From positions 1 through 64,000 of the forward strand of contig DATAVK010000077.1 in NCBI GenBank assembly GCA_036267755.1: a DNA stretch of 64,000 nucleotides, read 5' to 3'. The position numbers and the translations under genes are program-made. Under the pieces are notes generated by a model. The model had not been told where the DNA came from, ran no database searches, and saw nothing but the letters and a program-made list of their open reading frames with translations. This stretch comes from DATAVK01 sp036267755. Lineage in GTDB: Bacteria; Actinomycetota; Actinomycetes; JAFAQI01. How positions within the stretch are numbered: position 1 is the first letter of the stretch; every line of letters starts with the position of its first letter. Shown here piece after piece: positions 57,747-64,000 of the stretch.

Positions 57747-59165
57747 ATGACGCCCTCCTCAGCCAGCCCGCCCGACCCGGACCGGTTGCTCCCAGCCGAC
57801 CCCGGAGTGCGTGGCCTGGCCCGGCGGATCCACGACCACGTCGCCGATCTGCCGATCGTGTCGCCGCATGGGCACGTCGACCCGCGCGTGCTGCTCGACG
57901 ACGTGGCATTCAGCGATCCGACGACACTGCTGGTCTCGCCGGACCATTACGTGTTCCGGTTGTTGCACGCGTCCGGCGTACCGCTCGAGAGTCTCGGCGT
58001 CGGCCGCGACACCCTCACCGAGGACCAGGCGCGGGCGGCGTGGCGATTGCTCTGCGCCCACTGGCAGGTCTTCCGCGGTACGCCGGTCCGCTACTGGCTC
58101 GAGACGGAGTTGGCCGAGATCTTCGGGGTGACAGAGCGGCTGAGTGCCGACACGGCCGACGCGGTGTACGACGATGTCGCGGCTTGCCTGGGCCGGCCGG
58201 AGTTTCGCCCGAGGGCATTGTTCGAGCGGTTCGGCATCGAGGTGCTCGCGACGACCGACGACCCTACTGACGACCTGGCTGCTCACGCGGCGCTGCGCGC
58301 CGACCCCACATGGCATGGTCGGGTGATCCCGACCTTCCGCCCCGACGGGTTGCTGGAACCGGATTCGCCGGGCTGGGTCGAGGCGATCGCGGCGCTGGGA
58401 CGCGTCAGTGGTATCGACACCGGCAGCTACGCCGGATTCGTCGCAGCGTTGGAGAACCGGCGTCGCTACTTCATCGAGCACGGTGCAGTGTCGAGCGACC
58501 ACGCGCATCTCGATGTCCGGACCGACCCATTGGATGCGCCCGAGGCCGATCGGATCTACCGGTCGGCGGTGCGCGGCATGGCCACGACTGAGGAGACGAC
58601 CGCGTTCCGTCGCCACATGCTCGGGGAGATGGCGCGGATGTCGTGCGACGACGGTCTGGTGATGACGCTGCACCCCGGTGTCTGCCGCAACCATCACCCT
58701 GCGACCTTCGAGCGGTTCGGCCCCGACACCGGACACGACATCCCAGTGTCGGCCGAGTTCACCCGCGCCCTGCGGCCGATGCTCGAGCGCTACGGCACGC
58801 ACCCGAACCTGCACGTCGTCCTGTTCACGGTCGACGAGACCACGTTCTCCCGCGAGATCGCGCCGCTGGCCGGCTTCTACCCCTCGGTGTACGTCGGCGC
58901 GCCCTGGTGGTTCCTCGACGCGCCTGACGCAATCCGTCGCTTCCGGGCGGCGGTCACCGAGACGGTGGGGTTCAGCCGTACCAGCGGTTTCGTCGACGAC
59001 ACGCGCGCGTTCTGCTCCATCCCGGCCCGCCATGACATGTCGCGCCGGGTCGACGCCGGTTACCTTGCCGGGCTGGTTGCTGAGCATCGGCTCGACGAGG
59101 ACGAGGCGCTCGACACCGCCCGCGCACTTGTGGTCGACAACCCCAGAAGGGTCTTCAAGCTGTGA
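57747..59165 (+). CDS. uxaC: Glucuronate (uronate) isomerase
   Basis: 472 residues, normal for UxaC of the amidohydrolase fold. SPHGHVDPRVLLDD carries the metal-binding His-x-His, ATTDDPTDDL is conserved, and the ending FCSIPARHDMSRRVDAGYLAGLV is diagnostic. It interconverts D-glucuronate and D-fructuronate (and the galacto pair). It diverges from the larA-like gene by 41 bp and is GTGA-coupled to the next gene. Confidence 0.93.
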   Translation: MTPSSASPPDPDRLLPADPGVRGLARRIHDHVADLPIVSPHGHVDPRVLLDDVAFSDPTTLLVSPDHYVFRLLHASGVPLESLGVGRDTLTEDQARAAWRLLCAHWQVFRGTPVRYWLETELAEIFGVTERLSADTADAVYDDVAACLGRPEFRPRALFERFGIEVLATTDDPTDDLAAHAALRADPTWHGRVIPTFRPDGLLEPDSPGWVEAIAALGRVSGIDTGSYAGFVAALENRRRYFIEHGAVSSDHAHLDVRTDPLDAPEADRIYRSAVRGMATTEETTAFRRHMLGEMARMSCDDGLVMTLHPGVCRNHHPATFERFGPDTGHDIPVSAEFTRALRPMLERYGTHPNLHVVLFTVDETTFSREIAPLAGFYPSVYVGAPWWFLDAPDAIRRFRAAVTETVGFSRTSGFVDDTRAFCSIPARHDMSRRVDAGYLAGLVAEHRLDEDEALDTARALVVDNPRRVFKL

Positions 59166-60484
59166 GCGGGGCGGCTCGGACGCCGTCGCCGCTGTCGCGC
59201 CGCGCTGGCGACGGCCGCGAGAGCGCGCCGGTCCGGCAGGTGCATCTCGGACTCGGCGGCTTCTTCCGCGCCCACCAAGCCTGGTACACCGAGCACTGTC
59301 CCGATCGCGACGAGTGGGGGATCGCGGCGTTCACCGGACGAAGTCGCGACCTAGCCGACACCTTGACGGGCCAGGACAGCCTCTACACGCTGGTGACCCG
59401 CTCCCCGTCGGAGGACCGGTTCGAGGTCGTGAGCAGCCTGTCCGCCTGCTACCGCGGCAGTGACCAGGAGACCTTCCGGGCCCGCCTCGCTTCGGCACAG
59501 GTGCGGCTGCTGACGCTGACCATCACGGAAGCCGGCTACCGGCGCGAGGCGACCGGCCTCGCCAGCGTCCCTGATCGGCTGGTTGCCGCCCTCGCCGCTC
59601 GTCGGGCGGCCGACGCCGGACCGATCACGCTCGTGCCCTGCGACAACCTTCCGGGCAACGGCGGGGTGCTGGCCCGCGTCATCGCAGAGCTCGCCGGTGA
59701 GATTGACCCGGCACTGGCCGACTGGATCGAGGAGTCGGTCAGCTTCGTCGACACCGTTGTCGACCGGATCACGCCGCGGCTCGACCCGGCTGACCTCGCT
59801 CTGGTGGCCGCCGCGACCGGTCGGGCGGATCGAGCACCCGTCGTCACCGAGCCCTTCAGTGAGTGGGTGCTGCGCGGCTCCTTCCCTGCCGGACGTCCCG
59901 CCTGGGACCACGCCGGCGCCCGGTTCACGGACAGCATCGAGCCGTTCGAGCAGCGCAAGCTGTGGCTGCTGAACGGCGGTCACTCGCTGCTCGCCTACGC
60001 CGGCAGCCTGCGCGGGCACCGGACGGTTGCGGACGCGGTCGCCGATGAGACCTGCCTCGGCTGGCTCGACGAATGGTGGCAGGAAGCCGCGGCGCACCTG
60101 GAGCTACCGGACACTGAGATCGCCGACTATCGGGCGGCACTGCTCGATCGGTTCGGCAACCACCGGATTCGTCACCAGCTGGCACAGATCGCCGCGGACG
60201 GATCGCAGAAGCTCCCGGTCCGCGTGGTGCCCGTGGTCCTGGCAGAGCGAGCTCTCGGGCGCTCCTCGGTAGGTGGTCTCCGGGTCATCGCCGGCTGGCT
60301 GTGCCACCTGCGTGGTGCCGGCGTACCGATCAGTGACCCGCGCGCCGCAGAGCTGACCGAGCTGGTGCGGGGCCCGCTCGGCAGTGCAGCCAGTCGTCTG
60401 CTGCGCTGGCTTGACCCGGCGCTCGGCGACGACGCCGTCGTCGTCTCGACGGTCACGGAGCTGGCCGCCGGTCTCAGCACCTAG
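59162..60484 (+). CDS. Mannitol dehydrogenase-family oxidoreductase, probable fructuronate reductase
   Basis: 440 residues. N-terminal nucleotide site VHLGLGGFFRAHQAWY and the catalytic Lys-Asn-His set in KLWLLNGGHSLLAYAG. With UxaC it would reduce D-fructuronate to D-mannonate (UxuB role); mannitol or tagaturonate are alternatives within the family. GTG 59162 overlaps the uxaC stop. A mannonate dehydratase gene is not in view, so the fate of mannonate is open. Confidence 0.85.
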   Translation: MSGAARTPSPLSRRAGDGRESAPVRQVHLGLGGFFRAHQAWYTEHCPDRDEWGIAAFTGRSRDLADTLTGQDSLYTLVTRSPSEDRFEVVSSLSACYRGSDQETFRARLASAQVRLLTLTITEAGYRREATGLASVPDRLVAALAARRAADAGPITLVPCDNLPGNGGVLARVIAELAGEIDPALADWIEESVSFVDTVVDRITPRLDPADLALVAAATGRADRAPVVTEPFSEWVLRGSFPAGRPAWDHAGARFTDSIEPFEQRKLWLLNGGHSLLAYAGSLRGHRTVADAVADETCLGWLDEWWQEAAAHLELPDTEIADYRAALLDRFGNHRIRHQLAQIAADGSQKLPVRVVPVVLAERALGRSSVGGLRVIAGWLCHLRGAGVPISDPRAAELTELVRGPLGSAASRLLRWLDPALGDDAVVVSTVTELAAGLST

Positions 60485-60596
60485 GGGAAGTCGCCGAGAT
60501 TCTCGACCAGCCTGACCAACATGCTCTACTAACTTGGCCAACTCGCCCGAGTAATGTAAGCCACAACCGGACCGACCATCTTGCCGAGGAGTAGCC

Positions 60597-61892
60597 GTGA
60601 CCGACACCAACAGCTGGAGCTTCGAGACCCGCCAGATCCATGCCGGGCAGGTGCCCGACCCCACGACGGGTGCCCGCGCGCTACCGATCTACGCGACGAC
60701 GTCGTACGTCTTCCGTGACACCGAGCACGCGGCCAACCTGTTCAGCCTCGCGGAGCCCGGCAACATCTACACCCGGATCATGAACCCGACACAGGACGTC
60801 GTGGAGCAACGCCTCGCCTCGCTCGAGGGCGGCGTCGGTGCGCTGCTCGTCAGCTCGGGTCAGGCGGCGACCACGCTCGCGCTGCTCAACGTGGCCGAGA
60901 CCGGCGACCACGTTCTCTCCTCGGCCAGCCTGTACGGCGGCACCTACAACTTGTTCCACTACACGCTGCCGAAGCTCGGCGTCGAGGTGGAGTTCGTCGA
61001 GGACCAGGACGATCTCGACGAGTGGCGCTCGAAGTCCCGCGACAACACCAAGGCGTTCTACGCCGAGACCATCGGCAACCCGGCCGGCAACGTTCTCGAC
61101 ATCGAGGGCGTCGCGGGTGTCGCGCACGAGATCGGCGTACCGCTCGTCGTCGACAACACGATCGCGACGCCGTACCTGATCCGCCCGTTCGAGCATGGCG
61201 CGGACGTTGTCGTGCACTCGGCCACGAAGTTCATCGGCGGGCACGGCACGGTGATCGCGGGTGCCATCGTCGACGGCGGCACGTTCGACTACTCCAACGG
61301 CCGGTTCCCCGGATTCACCGAGCCGGACCCGAGCTACAACGGCATCGCGTTCTGGCCGGCACTCGGCGCCGGCAGCTACATCGCCAAGACCCGGGTGCAG
61401 GGGCTGCGCGACGTTGGGGCCGCGCTCTCGCCGTTCAACGCGTTCCTGCTCGCCCAGGGCCTCGAGACGCTGAGCCTGCGGATGGAACGTCACGTTGCCA
61501 ATGCGGTCCGCACCGCCGAGTGGCTCGAGGGACGCGACGAGGTCGAGCGGGTCCAGTACGCCGGACTTGCGTCATCGAAGTGGAACGCCGCCGCCAAGAA
61601 GTACGCACCCAAGGGCGCCGGCTCGGTGCTGGCGTTCGAGATCAAGGGCGGCGTCGAGGCCGGCAAGAAGTTCGTCGAGTCGCTGGAGCTGTTCAGCCAC
61701 GTGGCCAACATCGGCGACGTCCGGTCGCTCGTGATCCACCCGGCATCGACGACCCACTCGCAGCTCAACCCGGCCGAGCAGATCAGCACCGGTGTGACGC
61801 CGGGCCTGGTGCGGCTATCCCTGGGGCTGGAAGGGATCGAGGACATCCTCGCCGACCTGGACGCGGGTTTCCGTGCGGCGAAGGGCGCCTGA
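60597..61892 (+). CDS. metY: O-acetylhomoserine sulfhydrylase
   Basis: 431-residue PLP enzyme. The Schiff-base Lys lies in VVVHSATKFIGGHGT, and SSGQAATTLALLN and PASTTHSQLNPAEQ are typical. It makes homocysteine from O-acetylhomoserine and sulfide. GAGGAG (60586-60591) precedes GTG 60597. The 112-bp region before it contains TTGGCCAA (60534-60541) and a TAATGT box (60552-60557) but no riboswitch I can recognise. metX follows 6 bp later. Confidence 0.94.
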   Translation: MTDTNSWSFETRQIHAGQVPDPTTGARALPIYATTSYVFRDTEHAANLFSLAEPGNIYTRIMNPTQDVVEQRLASLEGGVGALLVSSGQAATTLALLNVAETGDHVLSSASLYGGTYNLFHYTLPKLGVEVEFVEDQDDLDEWRSKSRDNTKAFYAETIGNPAGNVLDIEGVAGVAHEIGVPLVVDNTIATPYLIRPFEHGADVVVHSATKFIGGHGTVIAGAIVDGGTFDYSNGRFPGFTEPDPSYNGIAFWPALGAGSYIAKTRVQGLRDVGAALSPFNAFLLAQGLETLSLRMERHVANAVRTAEWLEGRDEVERVQYAGLASSKWNAAAKKYAPKGAGSVLAFEIKGGVEAGKKFVESLELFSHVANIGDVRSLVIHPASTTHSQLNPAEQISTGVTPGLVRLSLGLEGIEDILADLDAGFRAAKGA

Positions 61893-61898
61893 CCTCAG

Positions 61899-63092
61899 GT
61901 GCCCGAACCCTTGCCGCCGGTCCCGGCCACCGGGGCCTGGCGGGACGGCGATCCGCCGGGTGACCGGCGGTTCGTCGACCTTCCCGGTCGCCTCTTGCTC
62001 GAGGCCGGCGGAGAGCTCCCGAGTGTCCGGGTCGCGTACGAGACCTGGGGGACGCTCTCCCCGCGTCGCGACAACGCCGTCCTGGTGCTGCATGCTTTGA
62101 CCGGCGACAGCCACCTCACCGGCCCGGTCGGGCCGGCGCATCGGGCCCCCGGATGGTGGGCCGCCATGGTGGGGCCCGGCCGCCCGCTCGACCCTGACCG
62201 CTGGTTCCTGGTCTGTCCCAACGTGCTCGGTGGCTGCCAGGGCACGACCGGCCCGTCATCGCCAGCGCCGGACGGGAAGCCGTGGGGGTCGCGGTTCCCC
62301 GAGATCACCGTCCGCGACCAGGTGGCCGTCGAGCGGTCGTTCATGGACGTGTTGGGGATCCCGCGCTGGGCGTCCGTCGTGGGTGGCTCGATGGGTGGGA
62401 TGCGGGCGCTCGAATGGCTGATCGGCCACCGGGACCGAGTCGACTCCGGGCTGGTGCTGGCCGTCGGCGCCTACAGCACGGCCGACCAGATCGGGCTGCA
62501 GACGACGCAGCAACAAGCGATCCTGACCGATCCGGGGTACGCCGGCGGCGACTACCACGACGCCCCCGACGGCGAGGGGCCGCATCGTGGGATGGGGGTG
62601 GCCCGCCGGATCGCGCACCTGTCCTACCGCAGCGAGTTCGAGCTGGGGGAGCGCTTCGGGCGCTCGCCGCAGGACAACGAGGACGTGCTCCGCGGTGGTC
62701 GCTACGCCGTACAGTCCTATCTCGACCATCACGCCGACAAGCTCGCGCGCCGCTTCGATGCGGGCAGCTACATGGTGTTGACGCAAGCGATGAACACCCA
62801 CGACGTCGGACGCGATCGCGGCGGCGTGGCCGCGGCACTCGGCCAGATCGAGGCACCTGTCGTCGTCGCCGGGATCGACAGCGACCGGCTGTACCCGATC
62901 CACCTGCAGCAGGAGATCGCCTTGCTCACCCCGACCTCGGACGGGTTGCGGACGGTCCGGTCGCCGTACGGTCATGACGGCTTCCTGGTCGAGACCGAGG
63001 CGGTCGGAGACCTGCTGCGGGAAACCCTCGATCTGGCGCCGGCCGCGCGCTCAGCCCAACGCGACCTGAGGGCCGCGACCGAGCCTCGCTGA
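61899..63092 (+). CDS. metX: Homoserine O-acetyltransferase
   Basis: 397-residue alpha/beta hydrolase-fold acyltransferase. Nucleophile Ser in [29 protein letters not shown], and the catalytic His in YGHDGFLVE. It supplies O-acetylhomoserine to MetY; the adjacent order metY-metX is the classical actinobacterial arrangement. GTG 61899 is the first sensible start after the metY stop. Confidence 0.94.
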   Translation: MPEPLPPVPATGAWRDGDPPGDRRFVDLPGRLLLEAGGELPSVRVAYETWGTLSPRRDNAVLVLHALTGDSHLTGPVGPAHRAPGWWAAMVGPGRPLDPDRWFLVCPNVLGGCQGTTGPSSPAPDGKPWGSRFPEITVRDQVAVERSFMDVLGIPRWASVVGGSMGGMRALEWLIGHRDRVDSGLVLAVGAYSTADQIGLQTTQQQAILTDPGYAGGDYHDAPDGEGPHRGMGVARRIAHLSYRSEFELGERFGRSPQDNEDVLRGGRYAVQSYLDHHADKLARRFDAGSYMVLTQAMNTHDVGRDRGGVAAALGQIEAPVVVAGIDSDRLYPIHLQQEIALLTPTSDGLRTVRSPYGHDGFLVETEAVGDLLRETLDLAPAARSAQRDLRAATEPR

Positions 63093-63100
63093 GGAGGAGC

Positions 63101-63499
63101 ATGCCCGCCATCCATAAGGTCAACGTCCCAGGACTCGAGCGACTCCCTGCCTTCAGCCACGCGACCGTTGTCGGTGACCAGGTCTTCGTGTCCGGAACCC
63201 TCGGATTCCCGCCAGGGTCAGATCATCTGATCGACGGCGGGACGGCGGCCGAGACCACGCAGACGTTGCGCAACATCGAGACAGTGCTAGCGAGCTGCGG
63301 GTGCTCGCTGGCCGACGTGGCCAAGGTCAACGTGTACCTCACCGACATGAGCACGTTCCCCGCCATGAACGAGGCCTACATCGCGGCCTTTGGGGACGAC
63401 CCGCCGGCACGGATCACCATCGGGTGCAACGGGCTCGCGCTCGGCGCCGCCGTCGAGATCGACTGCATCGCCTTCGTCCCGGCCGGCGACGGGTCCTGA
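63101..63499 (+). CDS. RidA-family (YjgF/L-PSP) protein
   Basis: 132 residues. Family core FSHATVVGDQVFVSGTLG, the substrate-stabilising Arg in PARITIGC and the ending VEIDCIAF. RidA proteins hydrolyse reactive enamines and imines from PLP enzymes; one such enzyme (MetY) is encoded two genes upstream. GAGGAGGAG at 63091-63099 precedes ATG 63101. Confidence 0.9.
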   Translation: MPAIHKVNVPGLERLPAFSHATVVGDQVFVSGTLGFPPGSDHLIDGGTAAETTQTLRNIETVLASCGCSLADVAKVNVYLTDMSTFPAMNEAYIAAFGDDPPARITIGCNGLALGAAVEIDCIAFVPAGDGS

Positions 63500-63515
63500 G
63501 CCGGGACGTTGGTCG

Positions 63516-64000
63516 TCAGGCCGGCGTGCCGACCAGTTGCACACCGGCCTCGCGGAGCTCGTCGACCGTGGTCGCGGCGGTGGTCGGCGAGACCGCCGCC
63601 GTGAGGTCGAGCAGCACCGTCGTCTCGAAGCCTTCTCGGGCCGCATCCAGCGCGGTCGCCCGCACGCAGTAGTCGGTCGCAATGCCGACCACGTCGACGT
63701 GATCGACGCTGTGTTCACGTAGCCAGTCGGCGAGCAGGGTGCCCTGCGGGTCGCGCCCCTCGAAGCCGCTGTACGCCGCGGCGTGTCGACCCTTGTCGAA
63801 CACCGCGTCGACGCGCTGGGTGTCGAACGCCGGGTGCAGCTCGGAGCCCGCCGTACCGACCCGGCAGTGCGGCGGCCAGCTGTCTACGAAATCGGGGTGG
63901 TCGGAGAAGTGGCTCCCCGGGTCGAGGTGCATGTCGCGGGTGGCGGCGACCGCGTCGTAACTGGTGGCGGCCAGCATCGCGCTGATCCCGGCCGCGACTG
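63516..64000 (-). CDS. pncA: Nicotinamidase, N-terminus outside the window
   Basis: The last 161 codons of a cysteine hydrolase; the frame runs on through the window edge, so the ATG at 63977 is internal. Metal ligands lie in TRDMHLDPGSHFSDHP, catalytic Lys in VFDKGRH and Cys in GIATDYCVRATALDA, all matching nicotinamidase, which converts nicotinamide to nicotinate for NAD salvage. The catalytic Asp would be in the missing part. The gene converges with the RidA gene. Confidence 0.87.
   Translation of the reverse strand, partial: VAAGISAMLAATSYDAVAATRDMHLDPGSHFSDHPDFVDSWPPHCRVGTAGSELHPAFDTQRVDAVFDKGRHAAAYSGFEGRDPQGTLLADWLREHSVDHVDVVGIATDYCVRATALDAAREGFETTVLLDLTAAVSPTTAATTVDELREAGVQLVGTPA

Noticed and set aside
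60485..60596. Possible SAM riboswitch before metY
   Set aside because: No SAM-I, SAM-II or SAM-IV core could be recognised in the 112 bp; only a short palindrome and a -10-like box are visible.
1..64000. Mobile elements, CRISPR arrays and tRNA genes
   Set aside because: I looked for transposase motifs, regularly spaced repeats and cloverleaf sequences and saw none. A dedicated scan could still find a tRNA I missed.

Overview
The window is a 64-kb piece of chromosome from a G+C-rich actinobacterium. The evidence is strong G/C at third codon positions, many GTG starts, pca genes in the actinobacterial order I-J-H-G-B-D-C-R, twin-arginine (Tat) signals, LCP and LGFP-repeat surface proteins, and apparent leaderless promoters (TAnnnT, about 6 nt, then the start codon). 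The species cannot be named from this sequence. Coding density is very high: no gap between genes exceeds 300 bp. I see no tRNA, rRNA, CRISPR array, transposase or prophage gene.

Left part (1-12060), aromatic acid catabolism: an operon pcaI'-J-H-G-B-D-C-R turns protocatechuate into 3-oxoadipyl-CoA. It ends tail-to-tail with a benzaldehyde-type dehydrogenase. That gene diverges from a five-gene ABC importer of the branched-chain amino acid/aromatic acid type. The divergent promoter region carries two copies of a 15-bp near-palindrome that probably bind a regulator.

12061-20184 holds a cysteine dioxygenase-rhodanese pair, a YqgE protein, an aldose-epimerase-like protein, an acyl-CoA synthetase, a large secreted Ig-like protein and a fatty-acid-hydroxylase-superfamily membrane protein.

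20304-24260 is the most unusual part. It is a tight six-gene unit with a MauE-like membrane protein, a MauD-like membrane-anchored thioredoxin (CATC), a 26-residue membrane peptide, two unrecognised proteins, and a Tat-exported protein. The last joins a 22-cysteine domain resembling the methylamine dehydrogenase light chain to six LGFP wall-binding-type repeats. No MauG or heavy-chain gene is present. A second Tat-exported, Gly/Tyr-repeat surface protein lies tail-to-tail with it.

25898-35951: a second complete Liv-type importer, a cysteine hydrolase, an M24 peptidase, a DipZ-like CcdA-TlpA fusion and a secreted TAP-type peptidase.

36030-43970: a second aromatic cluster. LigA/LigB-type extradiol dioxygenase genes diverge from an iclR gene, followed by a class III CoA-transferase, a citryl-CoA-lyase-like enzyme, a TfdB-like flavin hydroxylase, hydroxyquinol 1,2-dioxygenase and maleylacetate reductase. 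Two matching 14-bp palindromes flank the iclR gene. 3-Oxoadipate from this branch would enter the PcaIJ step of the first cluster.

43986-56390 is mixed: a sirtuin, membrane proteins, a PqqD-domain protein with an internal Tat signal, a nitronate-monooxygenase-like enzyme, a sugar dehydrogenase, a PadR operon, an LCP protein and a GH39-like secreted glycosidase.

56401-64000: a LarA-family (nickel-pincer) racemase/epimerase homologue beside uronate isomerase UxaC and a mannonate-type dehydrogenase, then metY-metX, a RidA protein and a truncated nicotinamidase gene.
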